Source: JACRBR01 sp964371355 | Lineage (GTDB): Bacteria > Chloroflexota > Dehalococcoidia > DSTF01 > JACRBR01 | Direction: 5' to 3' | Assembly (NCBI GenBank): GCA_964371355.1 | Contig: CAYJMG010000005.1 | Location: 81,610-145,609 of the forward strand | Length of the DNA stretch: 64,000 nucleotides | Shown: in pieces, positions 23,236 to 32,340 of the stretch | Numbering within the stretch: position 1 is the stretch's first letter | How the letters are laid out: each line of letters starts with the position of its first letter | Translations under genes and position numbers: made by a program | Notes under the pieces: model-generated | What the model was told of the DNA's origin: nothing | Database searches by the model: none | Seen by the model: only the letters and a program-made list of their open reading frames with translations

Positions 23236-25386
23236 ATGAGGACGAAGACGTGGATCGCCCGGGGCGCGCTGGGGCTGGCGCTCGCCGCAGTCATGCTGGC
23301 GCCGTGGTTGGCGCCGGACTGGACGGCCGAGGCGGCGAACCTCACGGTCACGAAGACGGCGGACACGAACGACGGGACATGCGACTCCGACTGCTCCCTC
23401 CGCGAGGCGATCAATGCGGCGAGCTCGGGCGACACCGTGATCGTGCCGGCGGGCACCTACGGGATCGGCATCGCAGGAGCGGGTGAGGACGCCGGGGCGA
23501 CCGGGGACCTCGACGTCGACGTCAACCTGACGATCCAGGGCGCGGGGGCGGGATCCACGACGATTGACGGGAACGATTACGACCGCGTACTACACGCGAT
23601 CGGCGGGGTGAGCCTCTCGCTCGAGGGGCTGACCGTGATCGAGGGTACCGTGGTCGGGAGCGGTGGCGGGATCCTGGCGACAGGCGCGCTGTCCCTGGAC
23701 GACGTGGCGGTCGGGTGGAACGTGGCGTCGGAGGGTGGCGGCATACGCGTGTTCGGCGACCTGACCATGCTGGACAGCGCGGTGGCCGAGAACCAATCGA
23801 CCGGTCAGGGCGGGGGCATTAACGCGGGCTCGACGTTCACGATCACGAACAGCACCGTGGGGTTGAACATCGGCGGGGGTCAGGGCGCGGGCATCTTCGT
23901 CAACGTGGGCAGCGGCGTGACGGTTGCGTACACGTTCCAGAACGCCGACGTCTCGGGGAACACGGGATCGGGCCAGGGCGGTGGCTTCTTCTTCAACGGC
24001 AACAACAACACAACGGCGACGGTGACGATTGAGGACAGCGTCTTCGACAACAACTCGGCCGGGAACGGTGACGGCGGGGGCATGTTCTGGAACGTGAACA
24101 GCGGCGGTACGACGGCCATCTCGATCTCGAGCAGCGCCTTCACTCGGAACGACACCAATGATGATGGTGGGGGCATCAACCTCAACTCTGGCGGCGGGAC
24201 CGATTCGATCTCGATCACAAACACGTCCATCACAGGCAACCAGTCCTCCGGGGACGGTGGCGGCCTGAGTGCCTGGGAGTTCGCGGTTTCGATCAACGGG
24301 TCGACGCTGGAGAACAACACCGCTCTGGGAGCGAACTCCCGTGGCGGGGCGATCGACACCGGCGAAACGCTGCAACTCACGGACACGACGGTGAACGGCA
24401 ACTCGGCAGGCCGCGGTGGCGGCATCTACTTCAACGGCACGACGGCCACCATCTCGGGGAGCACGATCAGCAACAACACCGCGACCGGAAGCGAAGAGTA
24501 CGATGGAGGTGGCGGTGGCATCTACAACGATGCGACGATGCAGCTCGTCAACAGCACGCTGAGCGGCAACACGGCAGCGTTTGGCGGAGGAGGCATCCTT
24601 AATGACAATGTCATGGAGATCATCCATGGAACCATCGCCGGCAATACGGCCGGCAGCTATGGCGACCAGATCTACAACAGCAATAGCCTGGACGTGAAGA
24701 ACACGATCATCTCAGGCTCCGCGACGAACTGCAGCGGCGGCGACGAGGGCGGCCCGAACATCACGTCGTCCGGCAACAACATCGACAGCGGCACGAGCTG
24801 CGAGTTGAACGACGTCGGCGACCTGTCAAACACCGACCCCCAGATAGGGGCGCTGGCCAGCAATGGCGGGCCGACGCAAACGCGCGCGCTCCTGGCCGGC
24901 AGCCCGGCCATCGACGCGGCGGACGGGGGCTGGTGCCCGGCGGACGACCAGCGGGGCGTGGCGCGTCCAGTGGGGCCGCAGTGCGACATCGGCGCCTTCG
25001 AGGGTGAGAGCGAAGGGGAACCGGATCCGACGGCGACCGCGACGAGCATCGCCACGGCGACCCGGACCGCGACGCCCACCCCGGACAACACGTCGGTCGC
25101 GGGTGGATCAGGTGGCGCCGGGAACCTCGACGACTTCGATGGAGATGGACTGCTTTCGACGGCGACGCCGCAATCCTCACCGACTGACGTGCCGTCGCCG
25201 CCAACAGCCGTCTCGGCGACCACGCTGGGCACAGGGGCAGCCCCGATCCTTGCGCCCAACACTGGCGGCGGCCCCGACGACAACGGCGCGCGGGTGTGGT
25301 GGTCGCTGATAGCGGCCCTTGCGTCGCTCAGCGCCGTAGCGTTCGGCGCAGCCAGGGTCATCGCGATGAGCAGAGGCCGTCGCTAG
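23236..25386 (+). CDS. Secreted right-handed beta-helix protein with CSLREA domain
   Basis: 716 residues from ATG 23236, with GGAGGAGA upstream. A signal peptide (about 1-34) is followed by the CSLREA-type opening (DGTCDSDCSLREAINAA) and about 550 residues of parallel beta-helix. The repeats have a recurring GGGI and N-x-S/T pattern (GGGINAGSTFTITNSTV, GGGIYFNGTTATISGSTI). Then come ASNGGPTQTRALLAGSPAIDA, a Thr/Pro/Ser stalk, APNTGGG, a hydrophobic segment and an Arg tail, like a cell-wall or membrane sorting signal. It is probably a surface-exposed adhesin or polysaccharide-interacting protein; no catalytic residues are identified. Confidence 0.85.
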   Translation: MRTKTWIARGALGLALAAVMLAPWLAPDWTAEAANLTVTKTADTNDGTCDSDCSLREAINAASSGDTVIVPAGTYGIGIAGAGEDAGATGDLDVDVNLTIQGAGAGSTTIDGNDYDRVLHAIGGVSLSLEGLTVIEGTVVGSGGGILATGALSLDDVAVGWNVASEGGGIRVFGDLTMLDSAVAENQSTGQGGGINAGSTFTITNSTVGLNIGGGQGAGIFVNVGSGVTVAYTFQNADVSGNTGSGQGGGFFFNGNNNTTATVTIEDSVFDNNSAGNGDGGGMFWNVNSGGTTAISISSSAFTRNDTNDDGGGINLNSGGGTDSISITNTSITGNQSSGDGGGLSAWEFAVSINGSTLENNTALGANSRGGAIDTGETLQLTDTTVNGNSAGRGGGIYFNGTTATISGSTISNNTATGSEEYDGGGGGIYNDATMQLVNSTLSGNTAAFGGGGILNDNVMEIIHGTIAGNTAGSYGDQIYNSNSLDVKNTIISGSATNCSGGDEGGPNITSSGNNIDSGTSCELNDVGDLSNTDPQIGALASNGGPTQTRALLAGSPAIDAADGGWCPADDQRGVARPVGPQCDIGAFEGESEGEPDPTATATSIATATRTATPTPDNTSVAGGSGGAGNLDDFDGDGLLSTATPQSSPTDVPSPPTAVSATTLGTGAAPILAPNTGGGPDDNGARVWWSLIAALASLSAVAFGAARVIAMSRGRR

Positions 25387-25429
25387 CGGCGTGCGGCGGC
25401 GTTGTCCTCCGAAATCAGCCACCTCGTTA

Positions 25430-25463
25430 CGTCGCGCCGACGCGCACTGCGTCCGGCGCGACG
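25430..25463 (+). terminator. Long hairpin after the beta-helix gene
   Basis: CGTCGCGCCG (25430-25439) and CGGCGCGACG (25454-25463) form a perfect 10-base stem, extended inward by ACGC/GCGT with one bulged C. There is no T-run, so it is a likely 3'-end or transcription-pausing structure rather than a canonical intrinsic terminator. Confidence 0.45.
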
Positions 25464-25496
25464 CCATTTACGATCGGGAATTTGACCCGGGACATC

Positions 25497-25526
25497 TTGA
25501 CAGCGGCGACCCCACCACCGTACGTT
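25497..25526 (+). promoter_or_regulatory. Promoter of the SGNH hydrolase gene
   Basis: TTGACA (25497-25502), an 18-base spacer and TACGTT (25521-25526), 46 bases before ATG 25573. Confidence 0.5.
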
Positions 25527-25572
25527 CGTCGCCAGCCGGAGGAGGATACCGGCTGATGAAAGGGGAAGAACG

Positions 25573-26757
25573 ATGACATTGCCTGCGTGGAAGATGTTGC
25601 GGGGGCAGGTGAACCTGCGCCGTGTGCTGATCGCGGCCGCAGTGGCCGCGCTGCTCGCGACGACGATGCAGCATGCAAGACCGTCCGAGGCGGGGCCCGG
25701 ATCCAGCACCACGGCGATCGTTTCACTGGGAGACAGCTTCATCTCGGGTGAGGCCGGGCGCTGGCAGGGCAATAGCCTCAACATGTTCTTCACACGCGAC
25801 GGCACCGACCGCGCGGCGAGCTGTACGTGGTGGGGCTACTGCACGTACGACGCGAAACGCGTGTACGGCTCCTCGTACACCAACGGCTGCCACCGCTCCG
25901 ACGTGGCGACCATCAAGAGCGCCGGCATATCGGTCAACGAGAAGATCAACCTCGCCTGCTCGGGCGCGCAGACAAAGAACATTTGGCGGGCCTCGCAGGG
26001 CGGCCAGAGCTACAAGGGGGAGGCCCCGCAGGCGGACCAGCTTCTGACCGTCGCCCAGCAGAAGAACGTGAAGCTCGTGGTCTTGACGATCTCGGCGAAC
26101 GACCTGGGCTTCGCCGACCACGTAATCAACTGCGCTTCCCGCTGGGTGCTGGGTCTCGGGGAGTGCAACCAGGCCGAGCAGGCCGCCATGCAGGCGGCGA
26201 TGCCGGCGGCGCAGGCCGGCCTGCGCAAGGCGATCGACGAAGTGCGCGCCGTCATGGCGCAGGCCGGCTACAGCCCGTCGCAATGGCGGTTCGTGATCGC
26301 CGGCTACTCGTCACCGATCCCGGCCGCCGGGGACGTGCGCTATTCCGGCTCGGACAAGTGGACGCTGGGTGGCTGTCCCTTCTACGACGCCGACTTCACC
26401 TGGGCCAAGAACACGGCCACGCCGTACATCGTCGATGGCATGCGCACGGTGGCGGCCGAGAAGGGCGTGCAGTTCCTCGATGTGCGCGACGCGCTCAACG
26501 GCCACGAGATCTGCCACAAGAACTCCTCGCTGGTCGGCTCCGGCGGGCCGAACTCGGTAATCCATGAATGGGTGCGCTGGGTGAACACCGGCTGCTGCCA
26601 GGGCGACGCCCAGGAATCGGTGCACCCGAACGCCTACGGCGAGAAGGCAATCGGCAAGTGCGTGGCGCTGATATACGCGAAGACGAGCGGGAACTGGTCG
26701 TGCAAGAACACGCCCGGCCAGAACTTCAACGCGATGAGCCTGGTCTCGATCCCCTGA
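25573..26757 (+). CDS. Secreted SGNH/GDSL-type esterase-lipase
   Basis: 394 residues. The signal peptide is about 1-40. Block I is GDSFISGE (53-60) with the nucleophile Ser. TISANDLGF supplies the Asn of block III, and ESVHPNAYGE gives the Asp/His-type block V. This is the single-domain secreted SGNH esterase kind seen in Actinobacteria-like proteins. Eight or more cysteines (SCTWWGYC, NGCHRS, LACSG, INCAS, TGCCQG and others) suggest several disulfides, fitting an exported enzyme in a region rich in thiol-redox genes. The substrate is unknown. Confidence 0.87.
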   Translation: MTLPAWKMLRGQVNLRRVLIAAAVAALLATTMQHARPSEAGPGSSTTAIVSLGDSFISGEAGRWQGNSLNMFFTRDGTDRAASCTWWGYCTYDAKRVYGSSYTNGCHRSDVATIKSAGISVNEKINLACSGAQTKNIWRASQGGQSYKGEAPQADQLLTVAQQKNVKLVVLTISANDLGFADHVINCASRWVLGLGECNQAEQAAMQAAMPAAQAGLRKAIDEVRAVMAQAGYSPSQWRFVIAGYSSPIPAAGDVRYSGSDKWTLGGCPFYDADFTWAKNTATPYIVDGMRTVAAEKGVQFLDVRDALNGHEICHKNSSLVGSGGPNSVIHEWVRWVNTGCCQGDAQESVHPNAYGEKAIGKCVALIYAKTSGNWSCKNTPGQNFNAMSLVSIP

Positions 26758-26807
26758 CATTCCCGTAAGAAAGATGGACAGAAGCGCCCCGTGAGCAATA
26801 ACCCGGC

Positions 26808-26852
26808 GCGTGTGGGGTTTTAGCCCGCGCGGGGTGCACCCCCACCCCCGCC
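26808..26852. repeat. GC-rich palindromic intergenic patch
   Basis: Contains the perfect palindrome GGGGTGCACCCC (26831-26842), followed by CCACCCCCGCCGC. It resembles part of the low-complexity patch at 2640-2700 (GGGTGCGCCCC then ACCACCCC). Lies between the SGNH hydrolase and NicO genes. Confidence 0.4.
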
Positions 26853-26897
26853 GCGAACAAATGGCAAGCAAGATCCAGGAACCCGGAGAGCGCGCCC

Positions 26898-28520
26898 GTG
26901 AAGCTACCTCTGGCCGCCGTCCTCGCAGCACTGCTGACGTGTACGCTCGTGCTGGTCGCGCGCGCAGGCCCGGCCGATGCGCACCCGCTCGGCAACTTCA
27001 CTGTCAACCACTCGACGACCATCGAAGTCGCAGACTCCGGTGTCACCGTCGTGCGCGTGCTGGATATGGCCGAGATCCCGACGTTCCAAACGCTGCAGCG
27101 GCTCGAGAAGGGCCCCGGCGGTCAGCCCATACTCGAGCCGTGGGCGCAGGCGCGCGCCGACGAGCTGCGCGCCAACATGCGCATCGGGATCGACGGGCGC
27201 GAAGTGCGGCTCACGGCGGTGAGTCACGATGTCGCACTGCGCGAAGGCCAGGGCGGCCTTCAGACGTTGCGCCTCGTCGCCACGTACATGGCGCCGCTGC
27301 CCGACGGCTGGCGCGACGGCAGCCCAAAGCTTACGTATGCAGACGGCAACGACACAGGCCGCATCGGCTGGCGCGAGGTCATCGCGCGCGGCGGGCCCGG
27401 CGTCGACCTTTCCGGCTCCGCGCTGCCCTTGGTGAGTCCCACCGAAGGTCTGCTCACGTACCCGGAGGGGACGCTCTCGAGCCCGCCGGATGTGCGCGAG
27501 GCGACGTTTTCGTTCGGGCTAGGAGTCGGCGCGCCTTTGCTCCCGGCGCCGGACGCCGACCACGTGACCGCGACGCGCGGCAACCCCGATGGGACGCTGG
27601 CGCGATTCACCCGCCTCATCTCGCACAGAGAGCTCGACGCAGGGTTCATCGCCTTCGCGCTGCTCGCGGCGATGGCTTTCGGCGCGCTGCACGCGCTCTC
27701 GCCCGGACACGGCAAGACCGTCGTCGCCGCGTACCTCATCGGCTCGCACGGCACCCTGCGGCACGCGCTGCTGCTCGGCATCACCGTGACGGCCACGCAC
27801 ACGTCGAGCGTGTACGTGCTGGGCTTCGTCACTCTGTACCTGTCGCAGTATGTGGTGCCCGAGGATCTCTATCCGTGGATGGGCGTGATTTCCGGCGGCA
27901 TCATCCTGCTCATGGGCCTCTCGCTGTTCGCCGGCCGGCTCCGTTCGAGCGGCCTCGCGCCCACCCTCTGGCGTCACGTGTCGACTGCATGGCACCGTCG
28001 CCGGCCCGTCCTGACGCTCGCAGCCGAGCCGCCGGCCACTGCGTTCGATGCGTCGCTCCGCGGGGACGAACGCCAGGACCACCACGAACACCGCCACGGT
28101 GGCGAAGGGCACGCGCACGCCGAGCACAGCCACGGCGGGGGATCGCATAGCCACGCGATCCCCGGGGGCGATGGCGAGCCGGTGACGTGGCAGCGGCTCG
28201 TCGGCCTCGGCGTCTTCGGCGGCATGATCCCGTGTCCGTCGGCCATCGTCGTCATGCTCAGCGCAATCGCGCTGCACCGCGTGGGTTTCGGGCTTGTGCT
28301 CATCGTGGCATTCAGTTTCGGGCTCGCGGCCGTGCTCACCGGCATCGGCTTCGTGCTCGTGTGGGCGCAGCGCACGCCCCTGCTGCGGCGTTTCGTGCAG
28401 CCGACGGAGCGTATCGATGGTCCGCTGGCCATCATCACGCGTACGCTGCCCGTTGCGGCGGCCGCGCTTGTCTTCGCCGTCGGCGTCGTGCTGGTCATGC
28501 GCGGCGCTTCGCAGCTCTGA
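26898..28520 (+). CDS. NicO/RcnA-like nickel/cobalt transporter with N-terminal extracytoplasmic domain
   Basis: 540 residues from GTG 26898. A signal peptide (about 1-28, ending in ADA) precedes a ~200-residue beta-rich extracytoplasmic domain. The NicO transporter core starts near residue 250, with ALHALSPGHGKTVVAAYLIGSHG as its first signature helix and GGMIPCPSAIVVML as the second half. Between the halves lies a cytoplasmic loop dense in His (HHEHRHGGEGHAHAEHSHGG), a metal-binding loop. It exports or moves Ni/Co or a related solute. DUF4331 and TPR genes follow on the same strand. Confidence 0.85.
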   Translation: MKLPLAAVLAALLTCTLVLVARAGPADAHPLGNFTVNHSTTIEVADSGVTVVRVLDMAEIPTFQTLQRLEKGPGGQPILEPWAQARADELRANMRIGIDGREVRLTAVSHDVALREGQGGLQTLRLVATYMAPLPDGWRDGSPKLTYADGNDTGRIGWREVIARGGPGVDLSGSALPLVSPTEGLLTYPEGTLSSPPDVREATFSFGLGVGAPLLPAPDADHVTATRGNPDGTLARFTRLISHRELDAGFIAFALLAAMAFGALHALSPGHGKTVVAAYLIGSHGTLRHALLLGITVTATHTSSVYVLGFVTLYLSQYVVPEDLYPWMGVISGGIILLMGLSLFAGRLRSSGLAPTLWRHVSTAWHRRRPVLTLAAEPPATAFDASLRGDERQDHHEHRHGGEGHAHAEHSHGGGSHSHAIPGGDGEPVTWQRLVGLGVFGGMIPCPSAIVVMLSAIALHRVGFGLVLIVAFSFGLAAVLTGIGFVLVWAQRTPLLRRFVQPTERIDGPLAIITRTLPVAAAALVFAVGVVLVMRGASQL

Positions 28521-28610
28521 CGTTGCCTTCAACAACGCAACACAGCGTTGATCCAGCGGGCCATCGCTAGCGAAGTATCACGGGACAGGGGAATGTTGAC
28601 ACCTGGTCTT

Positions 28611-28630
28611 GGCGCCGAAAGCGCGGCGCC
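28611..28630 (+). terminator. Hairpin downstream of the NicO gene
   Basis: GGCGCCG-AAAGCG-CGGCGCC, a 7-base perfect stem about 90 bases after the NicO stop. No T-run, so it may be a weak terminator or a processing hairpin before the DUF4331 gene. The rest of 28521-28803 holds a purine-rich ribosome site (AGGAGGAGAACC) for the next gene. Confidence 0.3.
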
Positions 28631-28803
28631 TGTCGTGTCACCACTACCTGAGGGTTCGAAGGGAGAAAGGGCCGCCCCGCGCGACCGTTGTGAAGCCGTG
28701 CGCACGGGGCGGGCAAGGAAAGGAGGTCCCTTCCTCGACAAGCGACAGTATCCCGAAATCACCACACATCCACCAATCATCCATCAGGAGGAGAACCAAC
28801 TTC

Positions 28804-30510
28804 ATGTCTCTCGCGAAGAAGTTGGCCAAGTGGGGACTCATCCCCGGTCTCACCGCCGTCGCCGTCGCGTCGATCGTCGCGATCAGCACACGGCCGTCAG
28901 GTGAGGGCGAGGCTTCGAGCCACCGCGAGGCGCCGGGCATTGCCGGCGACCCACAGGCCGACGCAACCGACACATACGTATTCATCGCCCCGGACTCGCC
29001 GGACAAGGTCACGTTCGTGGGCAACTGGATCCCGCTGGAAGAGCCGGCGGGCGGCCCGAACTTCTACCCCTGGGCCACCGACGCCACCTACGCCTTCGTC
29101 ATCGACAACGATGGCGACAGCGAGCGGGACGTCACTTATGAGTTCGAGTTCGAGACCGAGGTCCAGGACCCGTCGACGTTCCTGTACGCTACCGGCCCGA
29201 TCACGTCGCTGGACGACGCGAACTTCAACATCCGCCAGTACTACAACATCTACCGCCGGGAGAAGCTCTCGCCGCGCAAGCTGATCGCGAGCCACATTCC
29301 CGTACCGCCGGACAACATCGGCCCGGCGTCCACGCCGAACTATGAAGCGTTGGCTCAGCAGGCGATCTACAGCCTGCCGGGTGGCGGCAAGGTGTTTACC
29401 GGACAGCGCGACGACCCGTTCTTCGTCGACCTGGGGTCGGTGTTCGACCTGGCGACGATCCGGCAGCTCCCGGGCAACGCTGGCAATGGCATCGACAACG
29501 TGGCGGGATTCAACACCAGCTCGATCGTGCTGCAGGTGCCGATTCAGGACGTGACCGAGTGCCGCTGCGACCCGGGCATGGCGCCCGCGCAGCAGCAGAC
29601 GGCGCCGCAGGCCACGGCCACGACGGCGGCCACGAAGTCGGCCGCCAGCACGAAGACGCCGAAGGCAACCAAGACGCCACGAGCGACCCGCACTCCCCAG
29701 GCCACCGCAACGTCCGTGCCGCCGACGCCGAAGCCCGCGCCCAACGCCATCATCGGCGTCTGGACCGACACCTATCGGGAGCGCGTGGCCGTGCTCAACA
29801 ACGACGGCAGCAAGGGCACGTTCGGCGACCGCGTGAAGGTCTCGCGCCTTGGCAACCCGCTGGTGAACGAGGTCGTGATCCCACTGGCGAAGAAGGACGC
29901 CTTCAACGCCTCGTATCCAGACGACGACGCGGAGTTCGCGCAGTACGTCCTCAACTCCGATCTGGCCGCGAAGTTGAACGCGGTCTACAACGGCATCATC
30001 AGCCCGATCCCGACGTCGAACCGCACCGACCTGGTGACCGTGTTCCTCACGGGCATCCCCGGGCTGAACCAGCCACCGAACGTGAAGCCGGCCGAGGAAC
30101 TCCGCATCAACCTGGCGATCAAGCCGGACAGCTGCGGCTCCGTGAAGCGGCTGGGCGTCATCGCCGGCGACAACTGCGGCTTCCCCAACGGGCGGCGCCT
30201 CGCCGATGACGTCGCCGACGTCTCGCTGCGCGCTGTCGCCTGCGGGTACGGCTTCAACCTTGGTCCCTGCGTGGACTCCGCGCCGAACAACCTGCTCGGC
30301 GATGGCGTCAACCAGAACGACAAGGCCTTCCAGAGTGACTTCCCGTACGTCGCGTCGCCGTGGTCGGGCTTCGAGAGCCCCCACAACACGTCGCCCGTGC
30401 CGCCCATCGCGGCCGGTGTGGGCGCGGGTGCGGCACTGTTCGCCGCCCTCCTGGCCGGCTCCGCGATCTGGTCGCGGTTCCGCCGACGGGCGGCGCAGGA
30501 CGCCGCTTAG
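28804..30510 (+). CDS. DUF4331 domain exported protein, C-terminally anchored
   Basis: 568 residues from ATG 28804. A hydrophobic N-terminal signal (10-28) leads to the DUF4331 hallmark SSHREAPGIAGDPQADATDTYVF. The domain is split by a low-complexity Ala/Thr/Lys/Pro linker (about residues 262-315), with QRDDPFFVDLGSVFDL before it and GVWTDTYRERVAVL after it. It ends in a hydrophobic helix (about 540-558) and an Arg cluster, a membrane anchor. The function is not established. The family is often found beside TPR and transporter genes, as here. Confidence 0.85.
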   Translation: MSLAKKLAKWGLIPGLTAVAVASIVAISTRPSGEGEASSHREAPGIAGDPQADATDTYVFIAPDSPDKVTFVGNWIPLEEPAGGPNFYPWATDATYAFVIDNDGDSERDVTYEFEFETEVQDPSTFLYATGPITSLDDANFNIRQYYNIYRREKLSPRKLIASHIPVPPDNIGPASTPNYEALAQQAIYSLPGGGKVFTGQRDDPFFVDLGSVFDLATIRQLPGNAGNGIDNVAGFNTSSIVLQVPIQDVTECRCDPGMAPAQQQTAPQATATTAATKSAASTKTPKATKTPRATRTPQATATSVPPTPKPAPNAIIGVWTDTYRERVAVLNNDGSKGTFGDRVKVSRLGNPLVNEVVIPLAKKDAFNASYPDDDAEFAQYVLNSDLAAKLNAVYNGIISPIPTSNRTDLVTVFLTGIPGLNQPPNVKPAEELRINLAIKPDSCGSVKRLGVIAGDNCGFPNGRRLADDVADVSLRAVACGYGFNLGPCVDSAPNNLLGDGVNQNDKAFQSDFPYVASPWSGFESPHNTSPVPPIAAGVGAGAALFAALLAGSAIWSRFRRRAAQDAA

Positions 30511-30525
30511 TTCGTGCGTGTGTGC

Positions 30526-30549
30526 GGGGCGAGGCCGCGGCCTCGCCCC
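30526..30549. repeat. 24-base perfect GC palindrome between DUF4331 and TPR genes
   Basis: GGGGCGAGGCCG followed directly by its exact reverse complement, flanked by GTGTGC and ACAC that lengthen the stem. With the TPR start only 46 bases on, it looks like an intercistronic hairpin that protects mRNA or adjusts relative expression. Confidence 0.55.
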
Positions 30550-30595
30550 ACACGCCGCCCCGAGACAGCACCAAACGACAGCACAGGACAAGACC

Positions 30596-31861
30596 ATGCG
30601 ACGCCTGCTCATCCTGGCCACCGCCCTCACAGCCGTCCTCGCTGTCGCGGGCGCGCGCGCGGCATTCTTCAGTGGCAGCGGCGAGCCCGTCGCGACGGAG
30701 GCAGCGCGCACGACGACCACCGCCGCCCGGATCTCGACGCTCGAGCAGGCGGCCGCCGGCCGGCCGGAGGACGTCGCCGTCGTCACGCAGCTCGCCGGGG
30801 CGTACCTGCAGCGCGTGCGGGAGACGGGCGACCCCTCCTACTACAGCCTGGCCGACACGGCGGCACAGCGCGCCCTCGCACTCGACCGCGATGACCCGAA
30901 CGCGCTCGTCGCCGCCGGCGCCATCGCCGCCGCGAAGCACGACTTCCAGGCCGCACTCATGTACGCCGAGCGCGCGCATCAAATCGAACCGACGCTCATC
31001 GCCGCCTACAGCGTCATCGTCGACGCGCTGGTGGAGCTTGGCCGCTACGACGAGGCGATTGTCGCGGCACAGGAGATGGCCGACCTGCGGCCGGACTTCG
31101 CCGCGCTGAGCCGCATCTCCTACCTGCGCGAGCTGCACGGCGACCTCGACGGCGCGATCGAGGCCATGGAGCAGGCGGTGACCGCGGGCACCGGCCTTAA
31201 GCAGGACGCGGTCTGGGGCCTGGCCATCATCGGCGACCTGCAACTCCGGCGGGGCGACCTCGCCGCCGCGGCCCTGGCGTACGAGCGCGGCAGCGCCCTG
31301 CTGCCTGCCGATCCGGTCGCGGAGGCAGGCCTCGGGCGGCTGGCGATCGCGCGCGCCGACTATCCCGAGGCCGAGCGGCGGCTCCGCAGCGCCATCGAGC
31401 AGCGGCCGCTACCCGAGTACCTCGCTATGCTCGGCGACATCTACGCGATCCAGGCACGCGCGGCGGAGGCTCAGGAGCAGTACGCCACCGTCCGCGCCAT
31501 CCAAAAGCTCTTCGCGGCGAGTGGCGTCGACATCGACATCGAGTTGGCGCTGTTCGACGCCGACCGCGGCGGCGATCTGGAAGCCGCGTACCGGCAGGCG
31601 AGCGCGGCGTACGCGCGCAGACCCGGCATCTACACGGCGGATGCTCTGGCCTGGACGGCGTACCGGAGTGGGCGAATCGAAGAAGCGCGCCGTCGTATGG
31701 CGGAGGCGCTCCGCCTGGGCAGCCGCGACCCACGGCTGTCGTATCACGCGGCCGTTATCGCGCACGCGTCGGGAGATGAAGAAGCGGCGTGGCGGCACAG
31801 GCTCGACGCAGGCCGCATGCAGTTCGCTCAGTCCGTGCTGTACCTCGACGGCGCGCCGTAG
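30596..31861 (+). CDS. Exported tetratricopeptide repeat protein
   Basis: 421 residues from ATG 30596. The signal peptide is about 1-23 (ending in ARA). Most of the chain is TPR repeats: PNALVAAGAIAAAKHDFQAALMYAERA, LIAAYSVIVDALVELGRYDEAIVAAQEM and others to near residue 400 (AYRSGRIEEARRRMAEALRLG). TPR arrays mediate protein-protein contacts. Its place as third gene after NicO and DUF4331 suggests a scaffold for that complex. No other domain is visible. Confidence 0.88.
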   Translation: MRRLLILATALTAVLAVAGARAAFFSGSGEPVATEAARTTTTAARISTLEQAAAGRPEDVAVVTQLAGAYLQRVRETGDPSYYSLADTAAQRALALDRDDPNALVAAGAIAAAKHDFQAALMYAERAHQIEPTLIAAYSVIVDALVELGRYDEAIVAAQEMADLRPDFAALSRISYLRELHGDLDGAIEAMEQAVTAGTGLKQDAVWGLAIIGDLQLRRGDLAAAALAYERGSALLPADPVAEAGLGRLAIARADYPEAERRLRSAIEQRPLPEYLAMLGDIYAIQARAAEAQEQYATVRAIQKLFAASGVDIDIELALFDADRGGDLEAAYRQASAAYARRPGIYTADALAWTAYRSGRIEEARRRMAEALRLGSRDPRLSYHAAVIAHASGDEEAAWRHRLDAGRMQFAQSVLYLDGAP

Positions 31862-31869
31862 GCCGAGGG

Positions 31870-32247
31870 TTACTCAGTCGCCGGGATCAGCATGCGCCAG
31901 ACCGCCAGCCAACCATCGCGCTCTCGGTCCAAGACAAAGAGGTCGTGGCCGCGATCGACGTGCCGGTCGCCCTCCATCGCGTACTCGATGGTGAACCGAT
32001 ACGACACAACGGCGACGTCGCCGGTGATGTGTACCTGCGGTTCCGTTTCGGCGTACCCGTGGATCTCGACAGCGTCGCAGAACTCGCGGTAGCCGTCGAC
32101 GGCGGCCTGGCGTCCCTGCGAGCGGCTGGAGAACGCGGGCGCGACCATCACGACATCGGCGTGCAGCAACGGCGCCATCTCATCGGGCCGGTCCTCGACC
32201 CAGGTGCGATTGATCTGATGGACGGCCTGCCAGGGATCGCTCGCCAT
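31870..32247 (-). CDS. SnoaL/NTF2-like (DUF4440-type) protein
   Basis: 125 residues, one cone-shaped alpha+beta barrel of the NTF2-like superfamily: an N-terminal helix (VHQINRTWVEDRPDEMAPLLHADVVMVAPAF), then strands ending with HDLFVLDRERDGWLAVWRMLIP. Members act as small hydrolases, isomerases or binding proteins; the pocket residues cannot be assigned. The start has a GGAGG site six bases upstream. Convergent with the TPR gene. Confidence 0.8.
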   Translation of the reverse strand: MASDPWQAVHQINRTWVEDRPDEMAPLLHADVVMVAPAFSSRSQGRQAAVDGYREFCDAVEIHGYAETEPQVHITGDVAVVSYRFTIEYAMEGDRHVDRGHDLFVLDRERDGWLAVWRMLIPATE

Positions 32248-32340
32248 GACTCCCTCCGCACGAGGCTACCTCGCGGCGCTCCTGCCCACTAGACTGTCCT
32301 CCTCGTTGGACACTGGTTCGCGAGGCAGTAGCGGTGAAGT

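Noticed and set aside
28596..28624. TTGACA promoter before DUF4331
   Set aside because: No acceptable -10 hexamer at 16-18 bases; an inverted repeat lies there instead.
28897..30786. 629-codon open frame on the minus strand
   Set aside because: Antisense shadow of the DUF4331 gene with no recognisable motif.
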